A stretch of 64,000 nucleotides of DNA, taken from assembly GCA_938042245.1 (NCBI GenBank), contig CALIRO010000009.1:1-64000 (forward strand), written 5' to 3'. Position numbers and translations under genes: made by a program. The stretch is from an uncultured Thermoguttaceae bacterium. Lineage in GTDB: Bacteria; Planctomycetota; Planctomycetia; Pirellulales; Thermoguttaceae. The notes below the pieces were generated by a model. The model saw only the letters and a list, made by a program, of their open reading frames with translations, ran no database searches and was not told the origin of the DNA. Shown here piece after piece: positions 44,411 to 57,021 of the stretch; position 1 is the first letter of the stretch; every line of letters starts with the position of its first letter.

Positions 44411-46747
44411 ATGGATCGATCTGGCCTGGTGAGGAGCAAAAAGCTGGTAAAAATGGGGCGAGGGAGGTGGCGTGGTGCGGTATCGTTGGCCTTGGGGTTA
44501 TGGGTAGGCATTGGCCTTGGGGAGGCCTTTGGGCCGGCAGAAGTCGTTGGCTTGGAGGGATTCGGCAGGCGTCTGGACAGCCCCGCCTTCGGGGCCGAGC
44601 CACCGGCTAAGGCCGAGCAACCAGCTGAAAATGCCGAAAATGCCTATGTGCGGTATCTGCGCAGTGCGCCGGAATTCCAGCCGGTCCGGCAAGATCCGGC
44701 CGTGCTGCTGGGCCGATGGAATACCTGGCTCTATATGCCCTGGCGCTACCAGTGGACCATTGGGACCGATGAGACGGGCGGTCGGTTTTGCCAGGAATAT
44801 GGCATTAACGGCGGATTTACTGATCATGGCCATGGGCCGTTGGATTGGCTGGAAAAGTGGAATCTGCGCTTTTACAACGATCATACGGCGGGCAAAGGAT
44901 TTTTATATTTGCGGGGGGCCAATCAACGGAATAATTTTGCTCGGTTCCAGCGGGACCCACGGGCAATCCGCTCCGGGACCGACGGCCCCCAGCCCATCGA
45001 TCAGGCCATGCTGCGGCGGCTTACCGATCTGATCAATCGAAACGTCAGCCAGATCAAACGGAGCCCGATGCGGGTGGCATACGCCCTGGATGATGAAATC
45101 TCTTGGGGGGCTTTTGTAATTCCGCTGCCATGGCGGCTATACGAGGATGAGGCCGACTACCAAGCCTGGCTCCACCGGTACTACGGCGGCCAGGGCCCCA
45201 AAGCCCAGTATGTAACGCCCGATTTTATCTTGCCGCAGTTGAAAAAGCCGATCGGCCAGTTGGACTTCAGTCCGCTGTTGGATCGTCTGACGTTTAACGA
45301 TTCCGTTTGGGCCGTCTTCATTGGCCAATTGGTCGAGGCGGCTAATCGGGCCGATCCGGAAACGCCCTGTGGCTTTGTCGGCGCGCAATCGCCCAACATC
45401 TGGGGCGGCTACGACTACGCCAAGCTGATGAAAAAGGTGCAATTCCTGGAACCGTATGATCTAGGTAGCTCTTTTGCTATTGCTCGTTCCTTTAGCCCTC
45501 AACAGGCCATTCCGATGGTTACGACTCATTTCCATAATGATTCTCTGGGGGTGTTGAACGACATCTGGCAGGCCTGGTACTTTTTTGCCCACGGAAGCCG
45601 GGGCATGATCGGTTGGGTGGAAGGCTGGTTTGATGGGAAGAGTCCCCGGCCCTGGCTGAAAGAGTTTAGCCCTACCTTGAAAGAACTAGGCCAGGTGCAA
45701 GGCCCGAAACTGGTCGGTGCGCGCTGGTTGCATGACGGAGTGGCCATCTACTATAGCCACCCCTCCATTCAGATCTCCTGGTGCTTGGATATGGAGTCCC
45801 ATGGCCGGACCTGGGTCAACCGCGGCAACGACCATCGCCTCGGTACATCGCATCTGGTGCGGAAGGCGTGGGAATATCTTCTGATCGATTCGGGGATTCA
45901 GTATAACTTTATTTCCTATGACCGGGTGGCCACCCAAGGAGTGCCGGAAGAGTACAAAGTACTGATTCTGCCTGCCTGCTATGGGTTGTCGGAGGCGGAG
46001 GCCAAGCAGATCCAACAATTTGCTCACCGGGGCGGAACCGTGATTGCCGATTTTGCCTGCGGGCTGTTCGATCAGCATGGCAAGGGGCGATCCAAGGGGG
46101 TATTAGATGACCTTTTCGGCCTCCAGCACGACGGCACCGAAACCTTCCAGGATTTTTTTGATCCGAAACAGTTCTGGGTCGAAACCAACCAGGACGCCGC
46201 CTACTATTACAAAAAGTATCGGGAGCTATTTGCCACATTGAACCCCAGGCTAGAAAAAGGGTTTGCCGTAGCCGAGCGTCGGCTGCCCATTGGCTCAGTG
46301 CGAACGGTTGGCCGAGGCCGGGCCGTTTATCTCAACCTCTCGCCCCAACGGTATCTCCAATACCGAGAAGAAGGCACAGCCACAGAAGACCATCGCCGAG
46401 TCTTTATCGAGCCGGTACTGCAAGCTGGGGTTCGGCCCTGGGTGGAGGTCATCGGGCCGGACGGGCGCCGACCGCCCAACTGCGAAGTAACCTACTGGTC
46501 CAAAGGCGACCGGGTATCTCTATTTGTCGTCCAAAGCGCCCCGGTAACCGGCGATCCGACCGGCAACACTCGAGCCGAGGGCCTCCAACAGAAGACCATT
46601 CCCATTGAACTGCGATTTGGCAAGACGGTGGCAGACCTGGTGGACGAGCGGAGCGGCCAACGGCTGGGCAATCAGCAATCGGCCCATTTCCGCTGGAACA
46701 CTGCCGAAGCCGTTTTACTTAGCTTCCGCTCTTCGGATGGTAAATAA
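44411..46747 (+). CDS. Secreted GH42-like putative glycoside hydrolase
   Basis: YALDDEISWGAFV-type catalytic-region pattern and VLILPACYGLSEAEAKQIQQFAHRGGTVIADFACGLFDQHG resembling a beta-galactosidase trimerisation domain; N-terminal hydrophobic segment. Confidence 0.55.
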   Translation: MDRSGLVRSKKLVKMGRGRWRGAVSLALGLWVGIGLGEAFGPAEVVGLEGFGRRLDSPAFGAEPPAKAEQPAENAENAYVRYLRSAPEFQPVRQDPAVLLGRWNTWLYMPWRYQWTIGTDETGGRFCQEYGINGGFTDHGHGPLDWLEKWNLRFYNDHTAGKGFLYLRGANQRNNFARFQRDPRAIRSGTDGPQPIDQAMLRRLTDLINRNVSQIKRSPMRVAYALDDEISWGAFVIPLPWRLYEDEADYQAWLHRYYGGQGPKAQYVTPDFILPQLKKPIGQLDFSPLLDRLTFNDSVWAVFIGQLVEAANRADPETPCGFVGAQSPNIWGGYDYAKLMKKVQFLEPYDLGSSFAIARSFSPQQAIPMVTTHFHNDSLGVLNDIWQAWYFFAHGSRGMIGWVEGWFDGKSPRPWLKEFSPTLKELGQVQGPKLVGARWLHDGVAIYYSHPSIQISWCLDMESHGRTWVNRGNDHRLGTSHLVRKAWEYLLIDSGIQYNFISYDRVATQGVPEEYKVLILPACYGLSEAEAKQIQQFAHRGGTVIADFACGLFDQHGKGRSKGVLDDLFGLQHDGTETFQDFFDPKQFWVETNQDAAYYYKKYRELFATLNPRLEKGFAVAERRLPIGSVRTVGRGRAVYLNLSPQRYLQYREEGTATEDHRRVFIEPVLQAGVRPWVEVIGPDGRRPPNCEVTYWSKGDRVSLFVVQSAPVTGDPTGNTRAEGLQQKTIPIELRFGKTVADLVDERSGQRLGNQQSAHFRWNTAEAVLLSFRSSDGK

Positions 46748-46982
46748 ACACTAAAGAAGGTTGTTCCCCTCCGCTTGCCGGAGGGTAACCACCTGCCGAA
46801 GACAGAGCGTCCTACCCTGTCTGGCTGGCAACCAACCCATAAAGAGGGCTGCAATATTCCGCTTTCTGCCTGAGAAATAACCCCCAAGAGGGTTTCTATC
46901 CGCCGTTGCCTGGCGGCCAACGTGCACCAAAGAAGGCGACTGGCCATTTTTCCCGGATGGGGAAAGACGAAAAGGAGGCGGT

Positions 46983-48737
<1,755 letters not shown>

Positions 48738-48841
48738 TTAGCCTCTTCGTCTCCCAGAGGACGTTCCCTTTGCCGTCTGGATAGCGGGCGGTATGCCTGC
48801 TGGTGCTCTGGCCGGATCAACCACTTCCAAAAAGACTTATT

Positions 48842-49660
48842 TTAGCCCCTTCGGCAGCGTTCGACAAAGGCCCGGTAGTCTTCTGGTGTGTCGATTCCAC
48901 AGCCGTGGTACTCGATCACCCCCACCAGAATGGTATAGCCCGCTTCTAACGCCCGGAGTTGTTCCAACCGTTCGACCAGTTCCAATCGGCTGGGTGGCCG
49001 GCTGGCCAACTCCAATAGCACCTCCCGCCGATACACGTACAAGCCGATATGCTGGTAAAATAGCGGCGGATCCGCCTCCAAGAGGCGATCCTCCCAGTTT
49101 CGAGGGTAGGGGATAGCGGCCCGGCTAAAATAGATGGCTCGACCCTGAGAGTCAAAGACCACCTTCACACAAGCCGGGTCTTCCAACTGCTGGCGGGAGC
49201 GAATGGGGGTGGCTAAGGTCGAAAGATGCGCAGCCGGGTTCTGCTGAAGCAGTTCGATGGCCAAATCAATCGCCTGCCCGCCCAATTCCGGTTCGTCTCC
49301 CTGAAGATTGACAAAAAGGTCGATATCGGGCATGGAGCGGGCCACCTCGGCCACCCGGTCGGTCCCGCTGCCTGCAGCCGGATCGGTCATCCGCACTTGG
49401 CCTCCGAAGGCCCGAACCACCTCGAAAATCTCCTCCGAATCGGTGGCTACACATACCCCCACTGGATGCCGAGCCTCCAACGCCGACTCATAAGTATGCT
49501 GGACCAACGGCTTGCCGGTTTCTCGCAAAAGCATTTTCCGCGGAAGCCGTGTCGATGCCAACCGCGCCGGAATCACCAAATAACTCCGATACCCTCCGGC
49601 TGCACCCCCTTGACGCTCACTGAGCTTTTTCATCGTATTCTTGCCATTCCCGTTTCTCAA
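48842..49660 (-). CDS. kdsB: 3-deoxy-manno-octulosonate cytidylyltransferase
   Basis: YLVIPARLASTRLPRKMLLRETGKPLVQHTYESA, VNLQGDEPELGGQAIDLAIELL; next to pyrG. Confidence 0.97.
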   Translation of the reverse strand: MRNGNGKNTMKKLSERQGGAAGGYRSYLVIPARLASTRLPRKMLLRETGKPLVQHTYESALEARHPVGVCVATDSEEIFEVVRAFGGQVRMTDPAAGSGTDRVAEVARSMPDIDLFVNLQGDEPELGGQAIDLAIELLQQNPAAHLSTLATPIRSRQQLEDPACVKVVFDSQGRAIYFSRAAIPYPRNWEDRLLEADPPLFYQHIGLYVYRREVLLELASRPPSRLELVERLEQLRALEAGYTILVGVIEYHGCGIDTPEDYRAFVERCRRG

Positions 49661-50003
49661 TACGCTGCAATGAGAAGGAAAAGAGCCTTTCTTTACACCG
49701 AACCGCTCTCATTCGGACGCTTATAATTTGGATCGCTCGGATTCTCATCGTATCGACCGGTATTTCCTGGCTTGCCGCTTTGGGAGGAAGGAGAAGTCTG
49801 GCCTTCGGGGAAATTACCCTGGAAAGCCGCACAATGACGCTGGAGGATGTTTGGCGGCCTTTCTGGGTGGCTTAGCCCCGGGCGGAACTCCAAGAGAGGC
49901 CGAGCAATGCGGCTTTAGCCGCCACCTGGCGGAATGAGAACTCGTACGATTCGGCTGAAATGGTACCGTTTCGTTTCGGCCGGTGCAATGGGCCTGGGGC
50001 CAG

Positions 50004-52076
50004 TTAGTTCCACAAGCGGGAGAGGTTTTGGCGGACTTTGGCCGATACGGATTCGGCTGGGCTAAGCGGCTGGGAAAAGTGCGGCCCCTGGGCGACGGCT
50101 TGGCCGCCAGATTGCACATGGAAGTACTTCTGCACCGAGCGGGGTAAAAACCGGGTCAGTTGCGCCATGCCATACTGGTCCGTCTTGCCAAACGGCCCAT
50201 AGTAGTGGAACACCGGACAAAAAACGGCCAGGTAGCGCCGGGCCCGCGTCAGCGCCACATAGAAAAGCCGAAGTTCTTCGTCAATTAGCTCCGGCGAACC
50301 AGTGGTCATATCGGATGGAATATTCCCGTCGGTGGCGTGGATCACATAGACGGCCTCCCATTCCAACCCTTTGGCCGAGTGCATGGTGCTTAGGACCAAA
50401 AAATCTTCATCCAGAATAGGCGGACCGGCCAAATCCTGGGTGGAAGAGGGCGGGTCCAGGGCCATTTCGGCCAGAAACGAGCGGCGGTCGGGATACCGGC
50501 TGGCAATCAGTTCCAGTTGTTCCAGGTCTCTGGACCGGGCGTAGGTGTTGTCGTATTTTTCCTCCAGCAGCGGCTGGTAGAAGGTGCGAGCGGCGTGGAT
50601 TTGGGCGGACACATCCTTCGGCGAACCGGCCAACTGCTCTAGCAGGTGCAGCCATTTGGCCCAGATCTCAGCCACTGCCGGAGGGGGTTTCCACCGCCGC
50701 CAGGGCTCCCATTGGCCATCGGCCGATTGGACGAGCTCCAGCAGCTGTTTGGCGGTTTTCGGTCCAATGCCCGGCAGCAACACCAGGACCCGCATCCCGG
50801 CCACCATATCACGTGGGTTTTCCGCCAACCGCAAAATGGCCAATAAGTCTTTTACATGAGCGGTTTCGGAAAACTTCAGACCGCCGTATTTGTGATAAGG
50901 GATGTTCCGCCGGTTAAGCTCTGTTTCCAAGAGCATACTATGGTGGGATGCCCGAAACAGGACGGCCTGTTGGCGGAGCAAAAGGCCCGATTCTCGACGG
51001 TCCAAGATGCGCTGAATGACCTGGTCGGCCTGCTCTTGCTCGTCTTGGCACAGAACCAGTTCGGGCCGGAGGCCATCGGTCCGCTCGGTCCATAGGTTTT
51101 TTACATATCGCTTTTTGGCCAGGGCAATCACCTGGTTGGTGGCTTCCAGGATGGGCTGCGTGCTACGGTAGTTTTGTTCCAAAGTGATGATGGTGGTATG
51201 AGGATAGTGTTCCGGGAATTCGAAGATATTGCGGATGTCGGCCGCTCGGAAGCTGTAGATGGCCTGGGCGTCGTCGCCCACGACGGTTAGTCCTCGGCCG
51301 TCGGGCGAAAGCATGTAGAGGATTTCGGCTTGCAACCGGTTGGTGTCCTGATATTCATCTACCAGAATATAATCGAACATGCTTCGGAGCACCGGGCCAG
51401 CCTGCTCATCTTCCAGCAAGGCGTGCCAATAAAGCAACAGATCATCGTAGTCGAGGATGCCAGCTTGTTGCTTTCGCTGCACATAGGTATCAAAAAGCTG
51501 AGCCAATTCCCTTTCCCACATCGCACACCAGGGGAAGACCGTGGAAAGCACATCGGCCAGCGGCGCCCGCGCATTAACGCACCGACTATAAATCTCCATG
51601 CAAGTCCCCTTTTGGGGGAACCGGCGATCCGTCTTGCCCAGTTTCAGTTCGGTTCGAATCACCTGCAGGAAATCCTCCGAATCGGAGCGGTCGTGGATGA
51701 CAAAGTCGAGGGGCAGGCCGATGGCTTTGCCGTATTGCCGCAAAAGCCGGGTCGCCACCGCATGGAAGGTGCCGCCCCAAACTTGGCTAGTAAGTCCGCT
51801 GGTTTTTTTGTTGCCTCGGCGGAGGTGAGCTAGCAAGGCTTCCGCCCGTCGGAGCATTTCGGCGGCGGCCCGGCGGGTAAAGGTCAACAGCAGAATCCGG
51901 CCCGGTGGCACCCCCTGCAAAACCAGCCAAGCCACCCGATGCACCAACGTATTCGTCTTTCCCGTGCCAGCCCCGGCCAGGATCAGAAGCGGCCCGTCGC
52001 CATGAGTAGCTGCTTTCCGCTGCTGGGGATTCAGATGGCCCAAAATATCCTCCACCGGATCCTTTCTGCCCTTCAT
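50004..52076 (-). CDS. UvrD/PcrA-like superfamily 1 DNA helicase
   Basis: LNPQQRKAATHGDGPLLILAGAGTGKTNTLVHRVAWL, DYILVDEYQDTNRLQAEIL, VVGDDAQAIYSFRAADIRNI, STMHSAKGLEWEAVYVIHATDGNIPS, LFYVALTRARR. Confidence 0.96.
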   Translation of the reverse strand: MKGRKDPVEDILGHLNPQQRKAATHGDGPLLILAGAGTGKTNTLVHRVAWLVLQGVPPGRILLLTFTRRAAAEMLRRAEALLAHLRRGNKKTSGLTSQVWGGTFHAVATRLLRQYGKAIGLPLDFVIHDRSDSEDFLQVIRTELKLGKTDRRFPQKGTCMEIYSRCVNARAPLADVLSTVFPWCAMWERELAQLFDTYVQRKQQAGILDYDDLLLYWHALLEDEQAGPVLRSMFDYILVDEYQDTNRLQAEILYMLSPDGRGLTVVGDDAQAIYSFRAADIRNIFEFPEHYPHTTIITLEQNYRSTQPILEATNQVIALAKKRYVKNLWTERTDGLRPELVLCQDEQEQADQVIQRILDRRESGLLLRQQAVLFRASHHSMLLETELNRRNIPYHKYGGLKFSETAHVKDLLAILRLAENPRDMVAGMRVLVLLPGIGPKTAKQLLELVQSADGQWEPWRRWKPPPAVAEIWAKWLHLLEQLAGSPKDVSAQIHAARTFYQPLLEEKYDNTYARSRDLEQLELIASRYPDRRSFLAEMALDPPSSTQDLAGPPILDEDFLVLSTMHSAKGLEWEAVYVIHATDGNIPSDMTTGSPELIDEELRLFYVALTRARRYLAVFCPVFHYYGPFGKTDQYGMAQLTRFLPRSVQKYFHVQSGGQAVAQGPHFSQPLSPAESVSAKVRQNLSRLWN

Positions 52077-52328
52077 GAGAAACCCTCCGTGCTGGGGGCT
52101 GGGGGCTATGCCCCGCCGAACGAACGGAACAACCCCTCCTGAACCGGAGAAATAGTTTACTAATTTTACGGGTTTTCTGCTAGAGATGTTTCCTAGAGGG
52201 CAGCCCAGGCTACAAGGTCGGGCTAACCGTTTCGGTGCACCCGCTGAACAATCCCCCTCCTAGACAAGTCGGTCGGGCCGCTCCCCTAGGAGATAATCAG
52301 CCGACATCTTGGGCGGCTTGCTCTGCTG

Positions 52329-53642
52329 TTAGAAAATCCTCTGGGAGGTCTGGCGTTCGGCCAAGGGAACATATTTTTCTTCCACCAAGCCGATGTAGAG
52401 TTGCCGGGGCCGGATGATTCGGCTTTCCGGGTTGTCATGCTGTTCTTTCCATTGGGCGATCCAGCCCGGAAGCCGTCCAATCGCAAAACAGACGGTAAAC
52501 ATGTTGGTCGGAATACCCATGGCCCGGAGAAGGATACCACTATAAAAGTCAACATTTGGATATAATTTCCGTTCGATAAAGTATGGATCGGCCAGAGCCA
52601 ATTCTTCCAGTTTACGGGCAATGTCCAAAAGCGGGTCCTTATGCTGGAGGTTAGCAAAGACTCGCTCACAAGCCTGTTTGAGGATTTTGGCGCGGGGGTC
52701 GTAGTTTTTGTAGATTCGATGGCCGAAGCCGTACAGCCGGAAGGGATTGCTTTTGTCTTTGGCAGCGGCGATGCATTCTTCGGCACTCATGCCGCCTTGG
52801 TAGATTCGCTCCAACATTTGGATGACTTCCACGTTGGCCCCGCCATGCAGCGGGCCCCATAGGGCGCTGACGCCCGCCGCACAGGAGGCGAAAAGGTTCG
52901 CCTTGGCCGAGCCTACGGTTCGAACCGTCATAGTACTGCAATTCTGTTCATGATCCGCATGAAGAATAAACACCAAGTTTAAGGCGTCCTCAATCTCCGG
53001 CGTAACAATATACTGCTTATACGGAAGCGAAAACATCATGTGCAAAAAGTTCGCACAGTACCGAAGATGCGGGTCCGGATAGATAAACGGCAGCCCCTGC
53101 GAGCGCCGATAAGAGAAGGCGGCAATGGTCCGTACCTTGCTGATCAGCCGGGCCGCCACCGCCAAAAACGACTCCGGATCCTCCACCTTTAAAAACTCCT
53201 GGTGGTAACAGGCCAGTTGGCTCAGCATGGCCGACAAAATCGCCATCGGCGGCGCATCCAGCGGAATATGATAAAACTGCTGGGTCAACCCCTCGTGCAG
53301 CAGTTCGTTTTCGGTAAGCGCCTCGCTGAATTGGCTCAGTTCGGTTTTGTTCGGCAGGTGGCCAAAAATCAATAAATACGCCACCTCGATAAAATTGGGC
53401 TTTTCGGTAAACTGTTCAATGGGGATACCTCGGTAGCGGAGGATCCCTTGGTCCCCGTCGATATACGTAATGGCGCTTTGGGTAATGGCCGTGTTAGCAA
53501 GCGACGGATCATAGGTTACCAAGCCGCTCAACTCCCGCAGTCGGCTGATGTCGATCGCACGTTCCCCATGGGTGCCTACCAAAATCGGTAGCTCCACCCG
53601 CTGATCTCCAACAACCAACACCGCTTTTGCGCTTTCTGGCAT
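52329..53642 (-). CDS. gltA: Citrate synthase
   Basis: ITYIDGDQGILRYRGIPIEQ, YILHADHEQNCSTMTVRTVGSAKANLFASCAAGVSALWGPLHGGANVEV, GFGHRIYKNYDPRAKIL. Confidence 0.97.
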   Translation of the reverse strand: MPESAKAVLVVGDQRVELPILVGTHGERAIDISRLRELSGLVTYDPSLANTAITQSAITYIDGDQGILRYRGIPIEQFTEKPNFIEVAYLLIFGHLPNKTELSQFSEALTENELLHEGLTQQFYHIPLDAPPMAILSAMLSQLACYHQEFLKVEDPESFLAVAARLISKVRTIAAFSYRRSQGLPFIYPDPHLRYCANFLHMMFSLPYKQYIVTPEIEDALNLVFILHADHEQNCSTMTVRTVGSAKANLFASCAAGVSALWGPLHGGANVEVIQMLERIYQGGMSAEECIAAAKDKSNPFRLYGFGHRIYKNYDPRAKILKQACERVFANLQHKDPLLDIARKLEELALADPYFIERKLYPNVDFYSGILLRAMGIPTNMFTVCFAIGRLPGWIAQWKEQHDNPESRIIRPRQLYIGLVEEKYVPLAERQTSQRIF

Positions 53643-53929
53643 TTTTACCTTCCTACACAAATGGACGGCCCTTTGGCCAATCAAAAGGGTAATACTAGGC
53701 CTTAGCTGCTAAAGCAGGCGCCGGACATCCTCGAACCGAATTTCTTCAATTTACGGAAAACCCGAAAGTTTCACAAGCACCGGTTTGGGCTGGGACGGGG
53801 TTTGCTCATCTAAGGCCGGTTTTTTTCCTGCTCTTTCTACAAATTCCGTTTGGGGAAGTTTATAATTAGAGGAGTCGGTAGAGTAAGGAAAGCCTAAGCA
53901 AATCCTTTGGCAATGGAGGGTGGGGTGTC

Positions 53930-54940
53930 ATGAACACTGCTTTTATGCTCCGGCGGGGCTTTACGTTAGTGGAGCTTCTGGTCGTTATTACCATTATTGG
54001 GATTTTGATTGCGCTGCTGTTGCCGGCGGTGCAGTCGGCTCGGGAGGCGGCCCGCAATGTCCACTGCAAAAACAACCTCTATCAATTGGGCCGGGCTGCT
54101 CAACAACATGTGGAAGGGCAAGGCCATTTTCCGTCCAGCGGCTGGGGATATATGTGGACCGGAGACCCGGATATGGGTTTTGGGGCCATGCAACCGGGTG
54201 GCTGGATGTATAACCTCCTGCCCTATCTGGATCAAATGAATGTCCATCAACTGGGGGCAGGGCTTACGGGCACGGCCAAGTGGAATGCCCTGACCCAACA
54301 GCGATCCGTGGTCATTTCCCTGTTTTACTGTCCTACCCGCCGACGGTCCATGGCACTACCTACCTACGAGGGGTGTTGGAACGCCGGAAACCCCACTACG
54401 TTGGGCAAAACCGACTACGCCGCCAATGGTGGTACGGTCGCCCTGTTGGGCAATGCCACTAGTGATACCTCCTGCCCTCAAAAATATCCCAATTGTAACT
54501 TCCGGGATTTAGCAAACTGGCTTCAGCAGTTTGACGGCATTTCCAGCGAACGCACTGAGGTGCAACCGGCCCATATCAAAGACGGCCTAAGCAATACCCT
54601 TTTTGCCGGAGAAAAATACTTGAATCCGGATTATTATTACTCCGGCAATTGCTGCGTGGATAACAACTCGGCTTTCCAGGGCAATGATTGGGACTTGAAT
54701 CGGTGGGTACCGGCGATCAATAGCAGTGGCAATTTGGTATATGTTTCAGAGCGGCAACCCCGGCAGGATACCCCCGGCTTTGAAAACTGCACCTATCGGT
54801 TCGGCAGTGCCCATCCGTCCGGCTTCAACGTAGTCATGTGCGACGGATCGACCCGGATGCTCAGCTATTCGATTGATCTGCGGATATTTAGCTTTTTGGG
54901 CAACCGCCGAGACGGGCAAAGTATTCCGGATACCTATTGA
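53930..54940 (+). CDS. DUF1559 pseudopilin-like protein
   Basis: RRGFTLVELLVVITIIGILIALLLPAVQSAREAARNVHCKNNLYQLGRAAQQH; C-terminal SAHPSGFNVVMCDGSTRMLSYSID. Confidence 0.95.
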   Translation: MNTAFMLRRGFTLVELLVVITIIGILIALLLPAVQSAREAARNVHCKNNLYQLGRAAQQHVEGQGHFPSSGWGYMWTGDPDMGFGAMQPGGWMYNLLPYLDQMNVHQLGAGLTGTAKWNALTQQRSVVISLFYCPTRRRSMALPTYEGCWNAGNPTTLGKTDYAANGGTVALLGNATSDTSCPQKYPNCNFRDLANWLQQFDGISSERTEVQPAHIKDGLSNTLFAGEKYLNPDYYYSGNCCVDNNSAFQGNDWDLNRWVPAINSSGNLVYVSERQPRQDTPGFENCTYRFGSAHPSGFNVVMCDGSTRMLSYSIDLRIFSFLGNRRDGQSIPDTY

Positions 54941-55075
54941 TCCCGATTTCATACAGCTATGGATGCGGATTCCGGCTAGTGATGGATCCCGCCCTTTTGA
55001 GCCTTCCCGTCCAGCAGGTCCTGTGCAGGGCTTTGGGGTTTTTTGCGGCTACGGCTTCTGCGAGGAGCATGTTTT

Positions 55076-55702
55076 ATGAGGAGCAAGCGTTGTTTTCAAA
55101 CCCTAGCCTTGACGCTTACGGTAATAGGTGGGTTGGTGCTGGGTTGTCGGCGGGGGCCGGAGCCGCCCAAGCCGCCCCAGATTGATCCAGCACAGGCCGC
55201 CGCGGAAGCGATTCGGCTCTACGATAAAAACCAAAACGGCCTCTTGGAACCAGACGAATGGAAACACTCCCCTCCGTTGGCCGCCGCCAAACAGCGCATT
55301 GACAAAGACGGCGACGGCAAAATCACTAGCCAAGAGATCGCCGACCGAATCACCTCCTGGCTCCAATCGCCTGCCATTATGACCACCTGCGCGATTGTAG
55401 TTACGTTGGACGGTCGGCCTCTGGAAGGGGCTACTATTACCCTGGAACCAGAACCGTTTTTGGGTCCCTCCTACAAACCGGCTTCCGGCGTCACAGACCT
55501 AATGGGCATGGCCAGCATCACCGGCCAGGACGAAAAGTTCTCCGGCGTCTATCTGGGCCTCTATCGGGTCAAAGTCTCCAAGCAGGTGGGCGCTCGAGAA
55601 ACCATCCCGGCCCGGTACAACACCCAAACGGAACTGGGCTGTGAGGTAGCCGCCGACATCGCCGGCATCGGATCCATCCAGTTCGACCTCAAAAGCCAAT
55701 AA
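55076..55702 (+). CDS. Lipoprotein with EF-hand pair and carboxypeptidase-regulatory-like domain
   Basis: LTVIGGLVLGCRRGPEPP lipobox; DKNQNGLLEPDEW and DKDGDGKITSQEI loops; VVTLDGRPLEGATITLEPEPFLG...GMASITGQDEKFSGVYLGLYRVKV. Confidence 0.85.
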   Translation: MRSKRCFQTLALTLTVIGGLVLGCRRGPEPPKPPQIDPAQAAAEAIRLYDKNQNGLLEPDEWKHSPPLAAAKQRIDKDGDGKITSQEIADRITSWLQSPAIMTTCAIVVTLDGRPLEGATITLEPEPFLGPSYKPASGVTDLMGMASITGQDEKFSGVYLGLYRVKVSKQVGARETIPARYNTQTELGCEVAADIAGIGSIQFDLKSQ

Positions 55703-56115
55703 ATGCTGCTGCGGAACCATTCCCCCGGCAGAAGTGGGTTTCTTGCTTTGGGCAGAGAAAGTCCTTCGATTCTCGTTTCCGCAAAAGCGGGAATTCAGGA
55801 CGATTCTCATTAATCCTTTAAGGCGATCGGGGTTTTCGTGGGATGAGACGGAAGGGGGCTCTATTCGGCTCGCATGGTGTCTCTTTTTTTTCTTCATCTG
55901 CTTGACAATTCTTTTTAAGAGGTAATAATAAATAGTCTTATCTCGAAGCCAGCCCCCTCCTTTTGGTAGTGGGCTTTAACCCCTCCAAAAGGGTTGTCGG
56001 CTTCGAGAGCTTGGCAGTTGGCTTGCTTTGGTGTCCCGGCACTTAGCCGAGGGGGCACTGCTTCTAGAGCCGGGATATTCCCCAATTTTCTTTCCGACGA
56101 AAGGACTGTTTTTGT

Positions 56116-56325
56116 ATGCGGAACGTGTTTGAGGCGATTTTACAATGTGGTCATGATGAGGACTTTGTGCCTCAGGAAACCGAGGAGTTTGTGCCTACGG
56201 ATGCGCCGGCCGGTTCGGCGGCCAAAGTGCGCATCTTGGCCGAACGGGTCCTAAAGGGACTGCCCCTCTGGCACCCGGAAGACCGCTCGGATTATTCGGG
56301 CCTGACCGGCTTGGAAGACGAATAA
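56116..56325 (+). CDS. Small acidic hypothetical protein (69 aa)
   Basis: MRNVFEAILQCGHDEDFVPQETEEFVPTDAPAGSAAKVRILAERVLKGLPLWHPEDRSDYSGLTGLEDE; followed by a terminator hairpin. Confidence 0.6.
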   Translation: MRNVFEAILQCGHDEDFVPQETEEFVPTDAPAGSAAKVRILAERVLKGLPLWHPEDRSDYSGLTGLEDE

Positions 56326-56409
56326 CCCAAGCCCGGGAAGGTTCCCATTCTAGCGGCCCTCCCCCATGAAAGGTCCGGCTGCAAAAGTCGATCAGCCGGA
56401 CACCCTCCC

Positions 56410-56453
56410 AAAGGCTCGGCGCTGCTCAGCAGGCGGCGTCCGAGCCTTTTGCT
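56410..56453 (+). terminator. Rho-independent-like terminator
   Basis: AAAGGCTCGG (56410-56419) pairs with CCGAGCCTTT (56440-56449), followed by TGCTTT. Confidence 0.65.
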
Positions 56454-57021
56454 TTGCTGGCCGTGCCTTTCTGCCCCGGTTCATGGTTTGGTGGCTTACC
56501 CCTTTCTTTGATGGGAGCCAGTTGGTCTGGTCAACCGCCTCTTGGTTTAATGGACACCCCTTTTTTAGGAGCCGTCTCTTGGTTGAGTGACTGTCTGCCA
56601 ATGGCCGCCCAATGAATCCCCCACTGTTCGGCCTCCTCTAGTTTGTTTAGCCGGTATCAAAGGTTTTTCCCACCTCAGTGGCATCCTCCGCAGTGTTTCT
56701 CTAATCGTTCTGCCTGGCCTGACAGAAGCCTGGTAGTGTGTTCTGGCGCCTGGTCCTCCTAGAGAAGCAGAGCTTCTTGTTCCGATCTTCCTAACAGCAG
56801 CTTCTGGGCTGGGCTTTTGCGCTGAGGGTCCGAGTTTTTTCACCGGTGTCGGATGAGTGTCGGGTTTTGGGGCGGTAAGGAATCGCCCGTTGTAGCTTAG
56901 ACGCTCTCCCAAAATGGAAAGCCTAAATGGTTCACCTAGCCCCTTTCCCTAGGCGCCTAGTCCCCGGAAAGCTCCTTTTGTGAGAGGCGTTTAGTTAACG
57001 GACGGCAAAGGAGTGCGGCCA

